Assembly: GCA_902834965.1 (NCBI GenBank)
Contig: CADFKY010000064.1
Coordinates: forward strand, 1-5,900
Direction of reading: 5' to 3'
Source of the DNA: Veillonellaceae bacterium
Lineage (GTDB): Bacteria > Bacillota_C > Negativicutes > Veillonellales > Veillonellaceae
DNA length: 5,900 nucleotides
Part shown: piece by piece, positions 1 to 4,991 of the stretch
Layout: the number at the start of each line of letters is the position of its first letter
How positions within the stretch are numbered: the first letter of the stretch is position 1
Notes under the pieces: model-generated
Databases searched by the model: none
The model's input: the letters and a program-made list of their open reading frames with translations, nothing else
What the model was told of the DNA's origin: nothing
Position numbers and translations under genes: made by a program

Positions 1-55
1 TAAACGTAAGTGATAAAAGTACGTTAAAGCCTTTTAATGTAATACATAGCAAATT

Positions 56-92
56 TTAAAGTGCATATAATATATTAAAGTTCATATAATAT
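56..92 (+). repeat. Tandem 18-bp direct repeat carrying duplicated -10 boxes upstream of queD
   Basis: Positions 56-73 and 75-92 match at 17 of 18 bases, set 19 bases apart. Each copy holds a perfect TATAAT (66-71 and 85-90). The second copy ends just before the ribosome binding site AGGAGA (95-100). The likely role is a promoter region for queD-queE with a duplicated -10 element. No good -35 hexamer lies 16-18 bases upstream of either box, and the second box would leave a leader of only about 10 bases. The repeat is directly visible; promoter function is inferred. Confidence 0.55.
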
Positions 93-104
93 TTAGGAGA
101 TATA

Positions 105-443
105 ATGTTTACAGTTACAAAACGATTAGAGGTAAGTGCATCTCACCAATTGAAATTAGATTATCCAAGCAAATGTCAAAATCTTCATGGGCATAATTGG
201 ATTATTACGGTTCATGCTCGTTCTGAAGAGTTAGACCATAATGGCATGGTCATCGACTTTACCATTATTAAAGAAAAAATACATGGCCGCTTAGATCATC
301 GCCATATCAATGATGTATTAGGCGATATCAATCCTACTGCTGAAAACATGGCAAAATGGATTGCCGATGAGTTGGGCCCTAAATGTTTCAAGGTAGAGGT
401 TCAAGAGTCTGAAGGGAACACAGCTATTTATGAACGTGATTGA
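105..443 (+). CDS. queD: 6-carboxy-5,6,7,8-tetrahydropterin synthase (QueD)
   Basis: This is a 112-residue PTPS/QueD-family enzyme. It converts 7,8-dihydroneopterin triphosphate to 6-carboxy-tetrahydropterin, the second step of the cytoplasmic route to queuosine. The zinc site is visible as His14 (SASHQL), His28 and His30 (LHGHNW). Cys24, just before the LHGH motif, is in the place of the catalytic cysteine. Asp64-His65 (LDHRHIND) supply the rest of the usual catalytic set, and QESEGN near residues 100-105 carries the conserved C-terminal glutamate. PTAEN (77-81) is the usual family motif. The length is near-normal for short bacterial QueD proteins. ATG 105 sits 4 bases after AGGAGA (95-100). 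The stop overlaps the start of queE, so the two are probably translationally coupled. The neighbouring queE makes QueD more likely than a biopterin-type PTPS. Confidence 0.94.
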   Translation: MFTVTKRLEVSASHQLKLDYPSKCQNLHGHNWIITVHARSEELDHNGMVIDFTIIKEKIHGRLDHRHINDVLGDINPTAENMAKWIADELGPKCFKVEVQESEGNTAIYERD

Positions 444-1173
444 AATCTTCGCTTCTATTGATGGTGAAGGAAGTCGTCAAGGGCTATTAACCACATTCTT
501 ACGCCTTCATGATTGCAATATACGCTGTTCATATTGCGATACTACCTATAGTTATGGCATTGATAGTACTTTCACAGACATGACCGTCCGAGAGGTGGCT
601 GATGTTATTGAAAGTTTAGGCAATCATCGAATTACCATTACGGGTGGTGAGCCACTATTACAAGAAGCTGCTGTAGTGGAGCTAATCGATGAATTAAATC
701 GTCGTAAATCTGCTAAATTAGAGGATGAACCGTGTACTGATATAAAATCGACTACGGGAATTAACGTATCTGTAGATGCCCAAGACGTATTAGATAGTGA
801 AAGTCTTTACGATTTCAATATTGAAACAAATGGTACGATTATACCGAGCTTTCACCGAGAAAATGTGTGGTTTACCTACGATTATAAAACACCGTCCTCT
901 TTAGCTGGGAAATCTATGAATTTAGATATATTCAAAGTTTCTAGGGAACAGGATTTAATTAAATTTGTAGTAGGTTCCGTAGAGGATTTAGACTGTATGC
1001 GTCATATGATTAATCAATATCCTACAAAAGCTCAAATCTATGTATCGCCAGTGTGGGGAAAAATTGAGGCAGCTGCCATTATTGATTATATGAAAGAACA
1101 TAATCTACAAAATGTACGATTCCAATTACAGATTCATAAATTTGTATGGGATCCTGATGCGAAAGGTGTATAG
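430..1173 (+). CDS. queE: 7-carboxy-7-deazaguanine synthase (QueE), radical SAM enzyme
   Basis: This is a 247-residue radical SAM enzyme that rearranges 6-carboxy-tetrahydropterin to 7-carboxy-7-deazaguanine in queuosine precursor synthesis. The N-terminal FASIDGEG motif (7-14) is typical. The [4Fe-4S] cysteines form CX3CX2C at Cys29, Cys33 and Cys36, followed by the QueE signature DT. TGGEP (71-75) is the SAM-contacting motif, and IETNGT (131-136) is the conserved strand after it. Between ELNRR (88-92) and FNIETNG lie about 36 extra residues (roughly 92-128), mostly polar with one Cys102, where most QueE proteins have only a short link. The C-terminal part (FVVGSVEDLD, YVSPVWG, QIHKFVWDPD) is family-like. 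The start ATG 430 lies inside queD, 12 bases after AAGGGA (412-417). Confidence 0.93.
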   Translation: MNVIEIFASIDGEGSRQGLLTTFLRLHDCNIRCSYCDTTYSYGIDSTFTDMTVREVADVIESLGNHRITITGGEPLLQEAAVVELIDELNRRKSAKLEDEPCTDIKSTTGINVSVDAQDVLDSESLYDFNIETNGTIIPSFHRENVWFTYDYKTPSSLAGKSMNLDIFKVSREQDLIKFVVGSVEDLDCMRHMINQYPTKAQIYVSPVWGKIEAAAIIDYMKEHNLQNVRFQLQIHKFVWDPDAKGV

Positions 1174-1263
1174 TATAGTTAGGGTGTAGGTAGAGTATCG
1201 AATGTTTTCTAATGCAGTATGATACATTATGATATGATGACACCTTGATATAAAGGGGAACAT

Positions 1264-1827
1264 ATGGATACAGAAAAAATAGAATCACTTGTATATCAAT
1301 TGCTAGAAGCCTTGGGGGAGGACCCTAATCGTGAAGGTTTAGTAGAAACGCCTAAGCGCGTAGCTCAAATGATGGCAGAGGTATACGAAGGGATTCAGTA
1401 TACGAATGCTGAGATTGCAGAGATGTATGGTAAAACCTTTGAAGTCGATACAAATCAAATGGTTGTAGTAAAGGATATTACGTGTTTTTCCCATTGCGAA
1501 CACCATATGGCTTTGATGTATGATATGAGTATTAGCATTGGCTATATTCCTAAAGGTCGTGTTATTGGCTTATCTAAAATACCTCGCATTGCTGAAATGT
1601 GTTGCAAACGATTGCAATTACAAGAAAAAATTGGAGAAGATATCGGTGAAGTTATTTCACTGGCTACAGGGTCAGAGGATGTTATTGTTCATATTACATC
1701 TTCTCATAGTTGTATGAGTGCTAGAGGGATTAAATCTACAGATAGCCAGACTACTACATTAGCTACAAAGGGTGTATTTAACGAAGATAATATGATTCAT
1801 CGTTTTATGTTGATGAAACAGTCGTAG
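1264..1827 (+). CDS. folE: GTP cyclohydrolase I (FolE)
   Basis: This 187-residue enzyme converts GTP to 7,8-dihydroneopterin triphosphate, the entry point for both folate and queuosine synthesis. Zinc ligands are Cys78, His81 (CEHH) and Cys150 (HSCM); His80 and His148 match the catalytic histidines. Lys105, Arg108 (SKIPR), Glu121 (QLQE) and Arg154 (ARG) match the substrate-binding set of E. coli FolE. GEDPNREGL and ETPKR near the N terminus are classic. The stretch after CEHH reads MALMYDM, not the usual LLPFYGK, so this belongs to a divergent branch with intact catalytic residues. Position beside queDE suggests it feeds QueD; a folate role is also possible. AAAGGGG (1252-1258) precedes the ATG. 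The 90-base gap after queE holds repeated TATGAT hexamers (1218-1223, 1228-1233, 1233-1238) without a convincing -35, so a separate promoter is uncertain. Confidence 0.93.
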   Translation: MDTEKIESLVYQLLEALGEDPNREGLVETPKRVAQMMAEVYEGIQYTNAEIAEMYGKTFEVDTNQMVVVKDITCFSHCEHHMALMYDMSISIGYIPKGRVIGLSKIPRIAEMCCKRLQLQEKIGEDIGEVISLATGSEDVIVHITSSHSCMSARGIKSTDSQTTTLATKGVFNEDNMIHRFMLMKQS

Positions 1828-1837
1828 ACTAGATATC

Positions 1838-1867
1838 TTGACTAATAGTTAGGCTATTCGGTATAAT
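1838..1867 (+). promoter_or_regulatory. Sigma-70-type promoter of the tRNA gene
   Basis: TTGACT (1838-1843) and a perfect TATAAT (1862-1867) are separated by 18 bases, making this the best-matched vegetative promoter in the window. Transcription would start near 1874, about 16 bases before the mature tRNA 5' end, leaving a short leader for RNase P to remove. Confidence 0.8.
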
Positions 1868-1889
1868 TAATGAGCTAGAAACTAACTGT

Positions 1890-1964
1890 GGGCCTATAGC
1901 TCAGGGGTAGAGCAACCGGCTCATAACCGGTCGGTCCCTGGTTCGATCCCAGGTGGGCCCACCA
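1890..1964 (+). tRNA. tRNA with CAU anticodon, probably tRNA-Ile2 (lysidine type)
   Basis: A full cloverleaf with encoded CCA can be folded. The acceptor pairs 1890-1896 with 1954-1960 (7 pairs, one U-G). The D stem GCTC/GAGC has a 7-base loop. The anticodon stem ACCGG/CCGGT (1915-1919, 1927-1931) encloses loop CTCATAA with anticodon CAT at 1922-1924. There is a 5-base variable loop and a T stem CCTGG/CCAGG with loop TTCGATC; A1961 is the discriminator and 1962-1964 is CCA. The G1-C72 pair and the lack of three consecutive G-C pairs next to the anticodon loop argue against initiator tRNA. C4-G69 and C5-G68 are present; these are TilS recognition pairs in E. coli tRNA-Ile2, and the CTCATAA loop and CGGTC variable loop also resemble Bacillus tRNA-Ile2. 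Elongator tRNA-Met cannot be excluded. Confidence 0.95.
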
Positions 1965-1979
1965 ATTATGTTGATATCT

Positions 1980-2012
1980 ACCGTCCTTGAGATTTCAAGG
2001 GCGGTTATTTTT
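1980..2012 (+). terminator. Intrinsic terminator after the tRNA
   Basis: An 11-bp stem (1980-1990 with 1995-2005, one G-U pair) has a 4-base GATT loop. The U-rich tail TTATTTTT follows to 2012. It closes the single-tRNA unit. Confidence 0.92.
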
Positions 2013-2055
2013 ATATGTAATCCATTTATTTCTTAGATACAATAGTCATTACTAA

Positions 2056-2089
2056 GATGGATAGTAGATGATACTCTACAGTATCCATC
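2056..2089 (+). other. Leader hairpin upstream of trmK
   Basis: GATGGATA (2056-2063) pairs with TATCCATC (2082-2089), and directly inside it GTAGA (2064-2068) pairs with TCTAC (2075-2079). This gives a 13-bp stem with a 2-base bulge (2080-2081) and a 6-base loop. No T-run follows on either strand, so it is not an ordinary terminator. It lies about 48 bases before the trmK start. A TACAAT hexamer at 2038-2043 could be a -10 box, which would put the hairpin close to the 5' end of the mRNA. Function is unknown; a stabilising 5' hairpin or a protein-binding element would fit. Confidence 0.5.
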
Positions 2090-2136
2090 ATCTGATTTGT
2101 GAGTTTACTAAGAGATAAATAGCAAATAGAGGAATT

Positions 2137-2868
2137 ATGGAACCTAGACCTATGATGGATCGCTTAGAGGCGGTTTTTTCGATTGTGCCAAAGGCTCGTG
2201 CAATAGCTGATATTGGTACTGATCATGGATATTTAGCAGTAGAACTTATCAACCGTAATCGTGCTGACTTTGTTATAGCCGGTGATGTTCATAAGGGGCC
2301 TTTAGAGTCTGCAAAGGAATATGTTCAATCTTGTGGATTAAGCTCTAAAATTGATTGTCGTTTAGGAGATGGACTAAAGGTTACGGAGAAGGGCGAATTA
2401 AATGGTGCCATTTGCTGTGGTATGGGGGGATACCTCATGCGCGATATTGTAGATGCAGGGTCGGAGCCGTTGGATTTCTACGTATTACAACCACAGAATG
2501 GGCAAAAAGAATTGCGTCAATATATGGTGCAAAAGGGTTATGTTATCGTTCTTGAAATTATCGTAGAAGATACCGGTAAATTATATACTGCGTTTTTAGC
2601 GATTCGCGAGGATTGCCTGGAAAACTATACGGGCACAGCAAATCATGAAAATGTGTATGCCGCATTGCCTGAAGAATCCTTACTATGGTCTGTAGGTGCT
2701 CTTTTAGAACAAGAACGTCCACCTCTTTGGAATAAATATATTGAGTATTTGATATATCAACGACAATGTGCCTTAGATGGTATGACAGAGAAATTGAGCC
2801 ATACTGATAAATATCGGGATTTAGAGCGCGAAGTTGAATTTCTTCGTAGTCTTTTAGAAAGTAGATAG
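2137..2868 (+). CDS. trmK: tRNA (adenine(22)-N(1))-methyltransferase (TrmK)
   Basis: This 243-residue class I SAM methyltransferase should methylate N1 of A22 in the D loop of certain tRNAs. The SAM-binding motif I is DIGTDHGYL (25-33), and the acidic residue of motif II is in AGDVHKG (48-54). GDG (77-79) and the family signature CCGMGGYLM (93-101), followed by LQPQN (117-121), identify the TrmK/YqfN family. The C terminus (from about 190) is a helical, charged, coiled-coil-like segment, as expected. The next gene begins 15 bases after the stop. The same trmK-Nif3 order occurs in Bacillus (yqfN-yqfO), but here the upstream neighbour is a tRNA rather than sigA. ATG 2137 follows AGAGGA (2128-2133) at a short distance of 3 bases. 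ATG 2152 or 2155 would give a start nearer the usual family N terminus, so the exact start is uncertain. Confidence 0.92.
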   Translation: MEPRPMMDRLEAVFSIVPKARAIADIGTDHGYLAVELINRNRADFVIAGDVHKGPLESAKEYVQSCGLSSKIDCRLGDGLKVTEKGELNGAICCGMGGYLMRDIVDAGSEPLDFYVLQPQNGQKELRQYMVQKGYVIVLEIIVEDTGKLYTAFLAIREDCLENYTGTANHENVYAALPEESLLWSVGALLEQERPPLWNKYIEYLIYQRQCALDGMTEKLSHTDKYRDLEREVEFLRSLLESR

Positions 2869-2883
2869 AAAGAAGTGAGTTTT

Positions 2884-3987
2884 ATGACAACTGTTCAACA
2901 AGTCATTACCTTAATGGAACAATTAGCACCTCGATCTTATGCCGAATCTTGGGATAATGTAGGCCTAATGGTAGGCGACAGAAGCGCTATGGTTACAGGT
3001 GTATTAACTACATTAGATGTAACAGAGGAAACCATTTCGTATGCCATTGAACATGACTGTAATTTGATTGTTAGTCATCATCCTTTAATTTTTAAAGGAT
3101 TAAAACAATTATCTTGTGATACGACTCAAGGTCGCATGATTAATAAATTGATTCAACATAAGATTGCCGTATACAGTGCCCATACGAATCTTGATATTGC
3201 ACCTGGTGGCTTAAACGATATGTTGGCAGAACGATTAGGTCTTATAGACGTTAAGGGGTTTATCAAAACTGGTGAAGATGCACTATATAAAATAACTACA
3301 TTTGTACCTGAAAATGCAGCTGATGCGGTTCGTCATGCTATGGGGGCTGCTGGTGCTGGCAAAATTGGTAACTATGAGTACTGTAGCTTTAGTATTCATG
3401 GTGAAGGTCGCTTCATTGGTAACGAAGATTCTAATCCTGTTATCGGTGAAGCCGGTGCTTTAACGGTCGCAACTGAGGTACAAGTGAATGCTGTCGTTGA
3501 TGGTACACATTTAAGTCAAGTTGTAGAGTCGATGAAAGAAGCTCATCCTTATGAAGAGGTGGCTTATGAAGTAGTATCCTTGGTTGAGCCAAAAGGTTCG
3601 ATTCAATATTTAGGTCGTATTGGTCGTTTGCCAAATGCACTCAATTTAGATACACTCCGTGAATGGGTTCAGGAAGCATTGCCAGAGGCTAATATTCGTT
3701 TTGCTGGAGTAGCTCCCAAAGAAATACAATCTATAGCACTCTGCTCTGGTGCTGGCGCAGAATTTATTAAGGATGCAGCTCGGCTACATGTGGATGCATA
3801 TATTACAGGTGATGTGAAATATCATGATGCACAATTGGCCAAAGAGCTGGGATTGCTCGTAGTTGATGCGGGGCATTTTGGCACAGAATCTATAGTTTCT
3901 GAGGGTTTATGTGACTATTTACTTAGTAAAAAACTACCTGTTCCTGTGAAAGCTTTTATAGAACAGAATGATTTCTTTTTCTTATAA
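2884..3987 (+). CDS. Nif3-like dinuclear metal center protein (DUF34, YqfO type)
   Basis: This 367-residue protein belongs to the Nif3/DUF34 family, ring-shaped hexamers with a two-metal site and no firmly settled function. The N-terminal signature AESWDNVGLMVG (20-31) is clear. Likely metal ligands are His65 and His66 (SHHP), Asp104 (AHTNLD), and His331 and Glu335 (DAGHFGTE). The extra middle part, roughly residues 125-235, has the size and place of the PII-like insert of the long YqfO form; AHPYEEVAYEV lies near its end. Database names such as 'GTP cyclohydrolase 1 type 2 homolog' rest on reports on distant homologues; with a true FolE encoded nearby that name should not be copied here. I prefer ATG 2884 because AAAGAAGTGA (2869-2878) is a good ribosome binding site for it. 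The upstream GTG 2875 lies inside that site and would add only three residues. It is probably cotranscribed with trmK. Confidence 0.92.
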   Translation: MTTVQQVITLMEQLAPRSYAESWDNVGLMVGDRSAMVTGVLTTLDVTEETISYAIEHDCNLIVSHHPLIFKGLKQLSCDTTQGRMINKLIQHKIAVYSAHTNLDIAPGGLNDMLAERLGLIDVKGFIKTGEDALYKITTFVPENAADAVRHAMGAAGAGKIGNYEYCSFSIHGEGRFIGNEDSNPVIGEAGALTVATEVQVNAVVDGTHLSQVVESMKEAHPYEEVAYEVVSLVEPKGSIQYLGRIGRLPNALNLDTLREWVQEALPEANIRFAGVAPKEIQSIALCSGAGAEFIKDAARLHVDAYITGDVKYHDAQLAKELGLLVVDAGHFGTESIVSEGLCDYLLSKKLPVPVKAFIEQNDFFFL

Positions 3988-3994
3988 TATTGCA

Positions 3995-4027
3995 TTTTCT
4001 TGCAACAAATAGGCTAGCTATGATAAA
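3995..4027 (+). promoter_or_regulatory. Probable rnpB promoter region
   Basis: TATGAT (4019-4024) is a 5-of-6 match to a -10 box and would start transcription near 4031-4035, at the 5' end of RNase P RNA (4035). Candidate -35 elements are TTTTCT (3995-4000, 18-base spacing, weak) or TTGCAA (4000-4005). The latter would pair better with the overlapping GATAAA (4022-4027, 16-base spacing). No terminator separates the preceding gene from rnpB, so readthrough followed by processing is also possible. Confidence 0.5.
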
Positions 4028-4034
4028 CTGAATT

Positions 4035-4388
4035 GAAGCAAGTATGAAAGACGGTTGCGAGTCCATAGGACTCGAGGAAAGTCCGAGCTCCATAGGGCAG
4101 GATGCCAGATAACGTCTGGCGAGGGTAACCTTAGGGAAAGTGCCATAGAAAAGGAAACCGCCACGTCAGTGGTAAGGGTGGAAAGGTGAGGTAAGAGCTC
4201 ACCAGCAGTCTGGTAACAGGCTGGCTCGGTAAACCCCATCCGGAGCAAGACCGAATAGGGAAGGGTTAAGGGTGGTCCCGCCTACCTTCCGGGTTGTGTC
4301 GCTCGAGCGTGCAGGCGACTGTACGCCTAGAAAGATAATCGTCACCGCGCAAGCGGAACAGAACTCGGCTTATTGATTGCTTGCTTCC
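4035..4388 (+). ncRNA. rnpB: RNase P RNA, bacterial type A
   Basis: This is the catalytic RNA of RNase P, which cuts 5' leaders from pre-tRNAs. The ends pair as P1: GAAGCAAG (4035-4042) with CTTGCTTC (4380-4387). P2 pairs 4050-4056 with the AATCGTC at 4337-4343. P3 is a simple 7-bp hairpin (4058-4074, ATA loop). The P4 strands are the near-invariant GAGGAAAGTCC (4074-4084) and ACAGAACTCGGCTTA (4358-4372). P8 is GCCAGA/TCTGGC (4104-4120). P12 is only CCAC/GTGG (4151-4162). GGTAAGAG and CTGGTAACAG mark P13 and P14, and GGAGCAAGACCGAATAGG is the conserved core before P15. P18 (4307-4326) has a GCGA tetraloop, and a P19-like hairpin (4345-4356) has a GCAA tetraloop. At about 354 bases it is a little shorter than E. 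coli's 377. Bacilli use type B, so type A fits a Clostridia or Negativicutes host. End positions are set by P1 and may be off by a few bases. Confidence 0.97.
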
Positions 4389-4404
4389 ATATTTAAGATA
4401 TAAT
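4377..4404 (+). promoter_or_regulatory. Promoter of the thioredoxin gene, overlapping the rnpB 3' end
   Basis: TTGCTT (4377-4382) and a perfect TATAAT (4399-4404) are 16 bases apart, giving a start near 4411, about 35 bases before the thioredoxin ATG. The -35 box lies inside the 3' strand of rnpB helix P1, so the same bases serve RNA folding and transcription initiation. A second TTGCTT at 4381-4386 is too close to pair with this -10 box. Confidence 0.55.
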
Positions 4405-4445
4405 TTATAGTATATAAGATTGTAGATCTTTGTTAGGAGAACTTC

Positions 4446-4775
4446 ATGGCAATTACAGCGATTACTAGTGTGCAAGAATTTGATGAAAAAGTACTTGGCT
4501 CTAAAGGTTTAGCTATTGTTGATTTCTGGGCTGCCTGGTGCGAACCTTGCACTGTTATGCGTCCAGAAGTAGAAGCAGTAGCTGAACGTTTAAAAGGACA
4601 AGTAGAGTTCTTTAGTGTTGATGCAGAAGATAAAAATCTTCGTGGTATTTTGTTGAAAGAAGATATTGATGGTATTCCATCTATGGTATTCTTCCGTGAT
4701 GGCAAAATGCTTGATTCCCTTGTGGGTTACAAGAAAGCTGATGTGCTTGAGTCCCTAATCAAGGAAGTTATCTAA
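4446..4775 (+). CDS. Thioredoxin (WCEPC active site)
   Basis: This 109-residue protein is a single thioredoxin domain of standard length without a signal peptide, so it should act in the cytoplasm as a dithiol-disulfide reductant. The fold markers are VDFWAAWC (25-32), the redox pair Cys32 and Cys35, the buried Asp26, and the cis-proline loop Gly76-Ile77-Pro78. FFRDGKMLDSLVGY (82-95) matches the last strands. The active site is WCEPC, where canonical thioredoxin has WCGPC. A glutamate between the cysteines should alter redox potential or partner choice. There is a small insertion around KED (71-73) before the cis-proline loop. ATG 4446 follows AGGAGA (4435-4440) by 5 bases. The gene stands alone between rnpB and a strong terminator, so its reductase partner is not evident here. 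It may be a thioredoxin-like paralogue and not the housekeeping TrxA. Confidence 0.9.
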   Translation: MAITAITSVQEFDEKVLGSKGLAIVDFWAAWCEPCTVMRPEVEAVAERLKGQVEFFSVDAEDKNLRGILLKEDIDGIPSMVFFRDGKMLDSLVGYKKADVLESLIKEVI

Positions 4776-4816
4776 TTTATTGATAACTAATGAATTTTAC
4801 AAAAAATATATAATAC

Positions 4817-4862
4817 AAGGCTGTATGCAAGTTAAATAAACTTTCTTGTATACAGCTTTTTT
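4817..4862 (+). terminator. Intrinsic terminator after thioredoxin
   Basis: A 12-bp stem pairs 4820-4831 with 4845-4856 (one G-U pair). Four more weak pairs are possible at the base, where AAGG meets the T-run. The loop is 13 bases, and six T residues follow at 4857-4862. It isolates the thioredoxin gene from the hydrogenase operon. Confidence 0.92.
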
Positions 4863-4894
4863 ATTTGAATTATATAGTTTTCATAAATATTAAG

Positions 4895-4903
4895 TGATAT
4901 AAT
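4895..4903 (+). promoter_or_regulatory. Extended -10 promoter candidate upstream of the hydrogenase
   Basis: TGATATAAT is a perfect extended -10 (TGN followed by TATAAT at 4898-4903). No recognisable -35 lies 16-18 bases upstream, which extended -10 promoters tolerate. Transcription would start near 4910, with a leader of about 147 bases. The first FNR-type box (4918-4931) would then lie just downstream of the start, a position suited to repression. Confidence 0.45.
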
Positions 4904-4916
4904 AAAGTAGTAAGAA

Positions 4917-4932
4917 TATGATTGTTATCATA
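4917..4932. promoter_or_regulatory. FNR/CRP-type operator, distal copy
   Basis: TATGAT-TGTT-ATCATA is a perfect inverted repeat with 6-base arms. Its core TGAT-N4-ATCA equals the core of the FNR consensus TTGAT-N4-ATCAA; the outermost pair is A/T where FNR has T/A. It is the first of two copies 59 bases apart. The palindrome is seen directly; the regulator family is inferred. Confidence 0.6.
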
Positions 4933-4975
4933 ATAGCTGTGACGAATTAGATAGTACATTATTTAATTTTCATAG

Positions 4976-4991
4976 TATGATTATTATCATA
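4976..4991. promoter_or_regulatory. FNR/CRP-type operator, promoter-proximal copy
   Basis: TATGAT-TATT-ATCATA is a perfect 6-4-6 inverted repeat centred at 4983.5. AT-rich -10-like hexamers follow at 5011-5016 (TAATAT) and 5020-5025 (TATATT). With the first, transcription would start near 5023 and the box centre would lie near -40, the usual place for class II activation by FNR/CRP proteins. The distal copy would be near -99. Start site and activation are inferred. Confidence 0.6.

Noticed and set aside
1..104. preQ1 riboswitch upstream of queD
   Set aside because: I looked for the short C-rich loop, hairpin and A-rich tail of preQ1-I and found none. The region is AT-rich with only the direct repeat; a riboswitch further upstream cannot be excluded.
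1218..1238. Separate folE promoter from three TATGAT hexamers
   Set aside because: No acceptable -35 hexamer lies at the right distance from any of them, so the evidence is too weak for a feature.
1079..1288. Open frames on the minus strand opposite queE/folE, Nif3, rnpB, thioredoxin and the hydrogenase
   Set aside because: They lie antisense to confident genes or to rnpB, have no recognisable domains and no good ribosome binding sites; those over rnpB are excluded by its conserved RNA structure.
2355..2555. Out-of-frame plus-strand reading frame inside trmK
   Set aside because: It overlaps the conserved SAM-binding region of TrmK in another frame and resembles no family.
2875..2877. GTG start for the Nif3-like protein
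   Set aside because: The GTG is part of the best ribosome binding site for ATG 2884, and the three added residues are not part of the family's conserved start.
3990..4005. Inverted repeat TTGCA-N6-TGCAA before rnpB as a terminator or operator
   Set aside because: The stem is only 5 bp with no following T-run, and it could arise by chance in AT-rich DNA.
4809..4814. TATAAT box downstream of thioredoxin
   Set aside because: The nearest -35-like TTGATA (4780-4785) is 23 bases away, and the box sits directly before the terminator hairpin.
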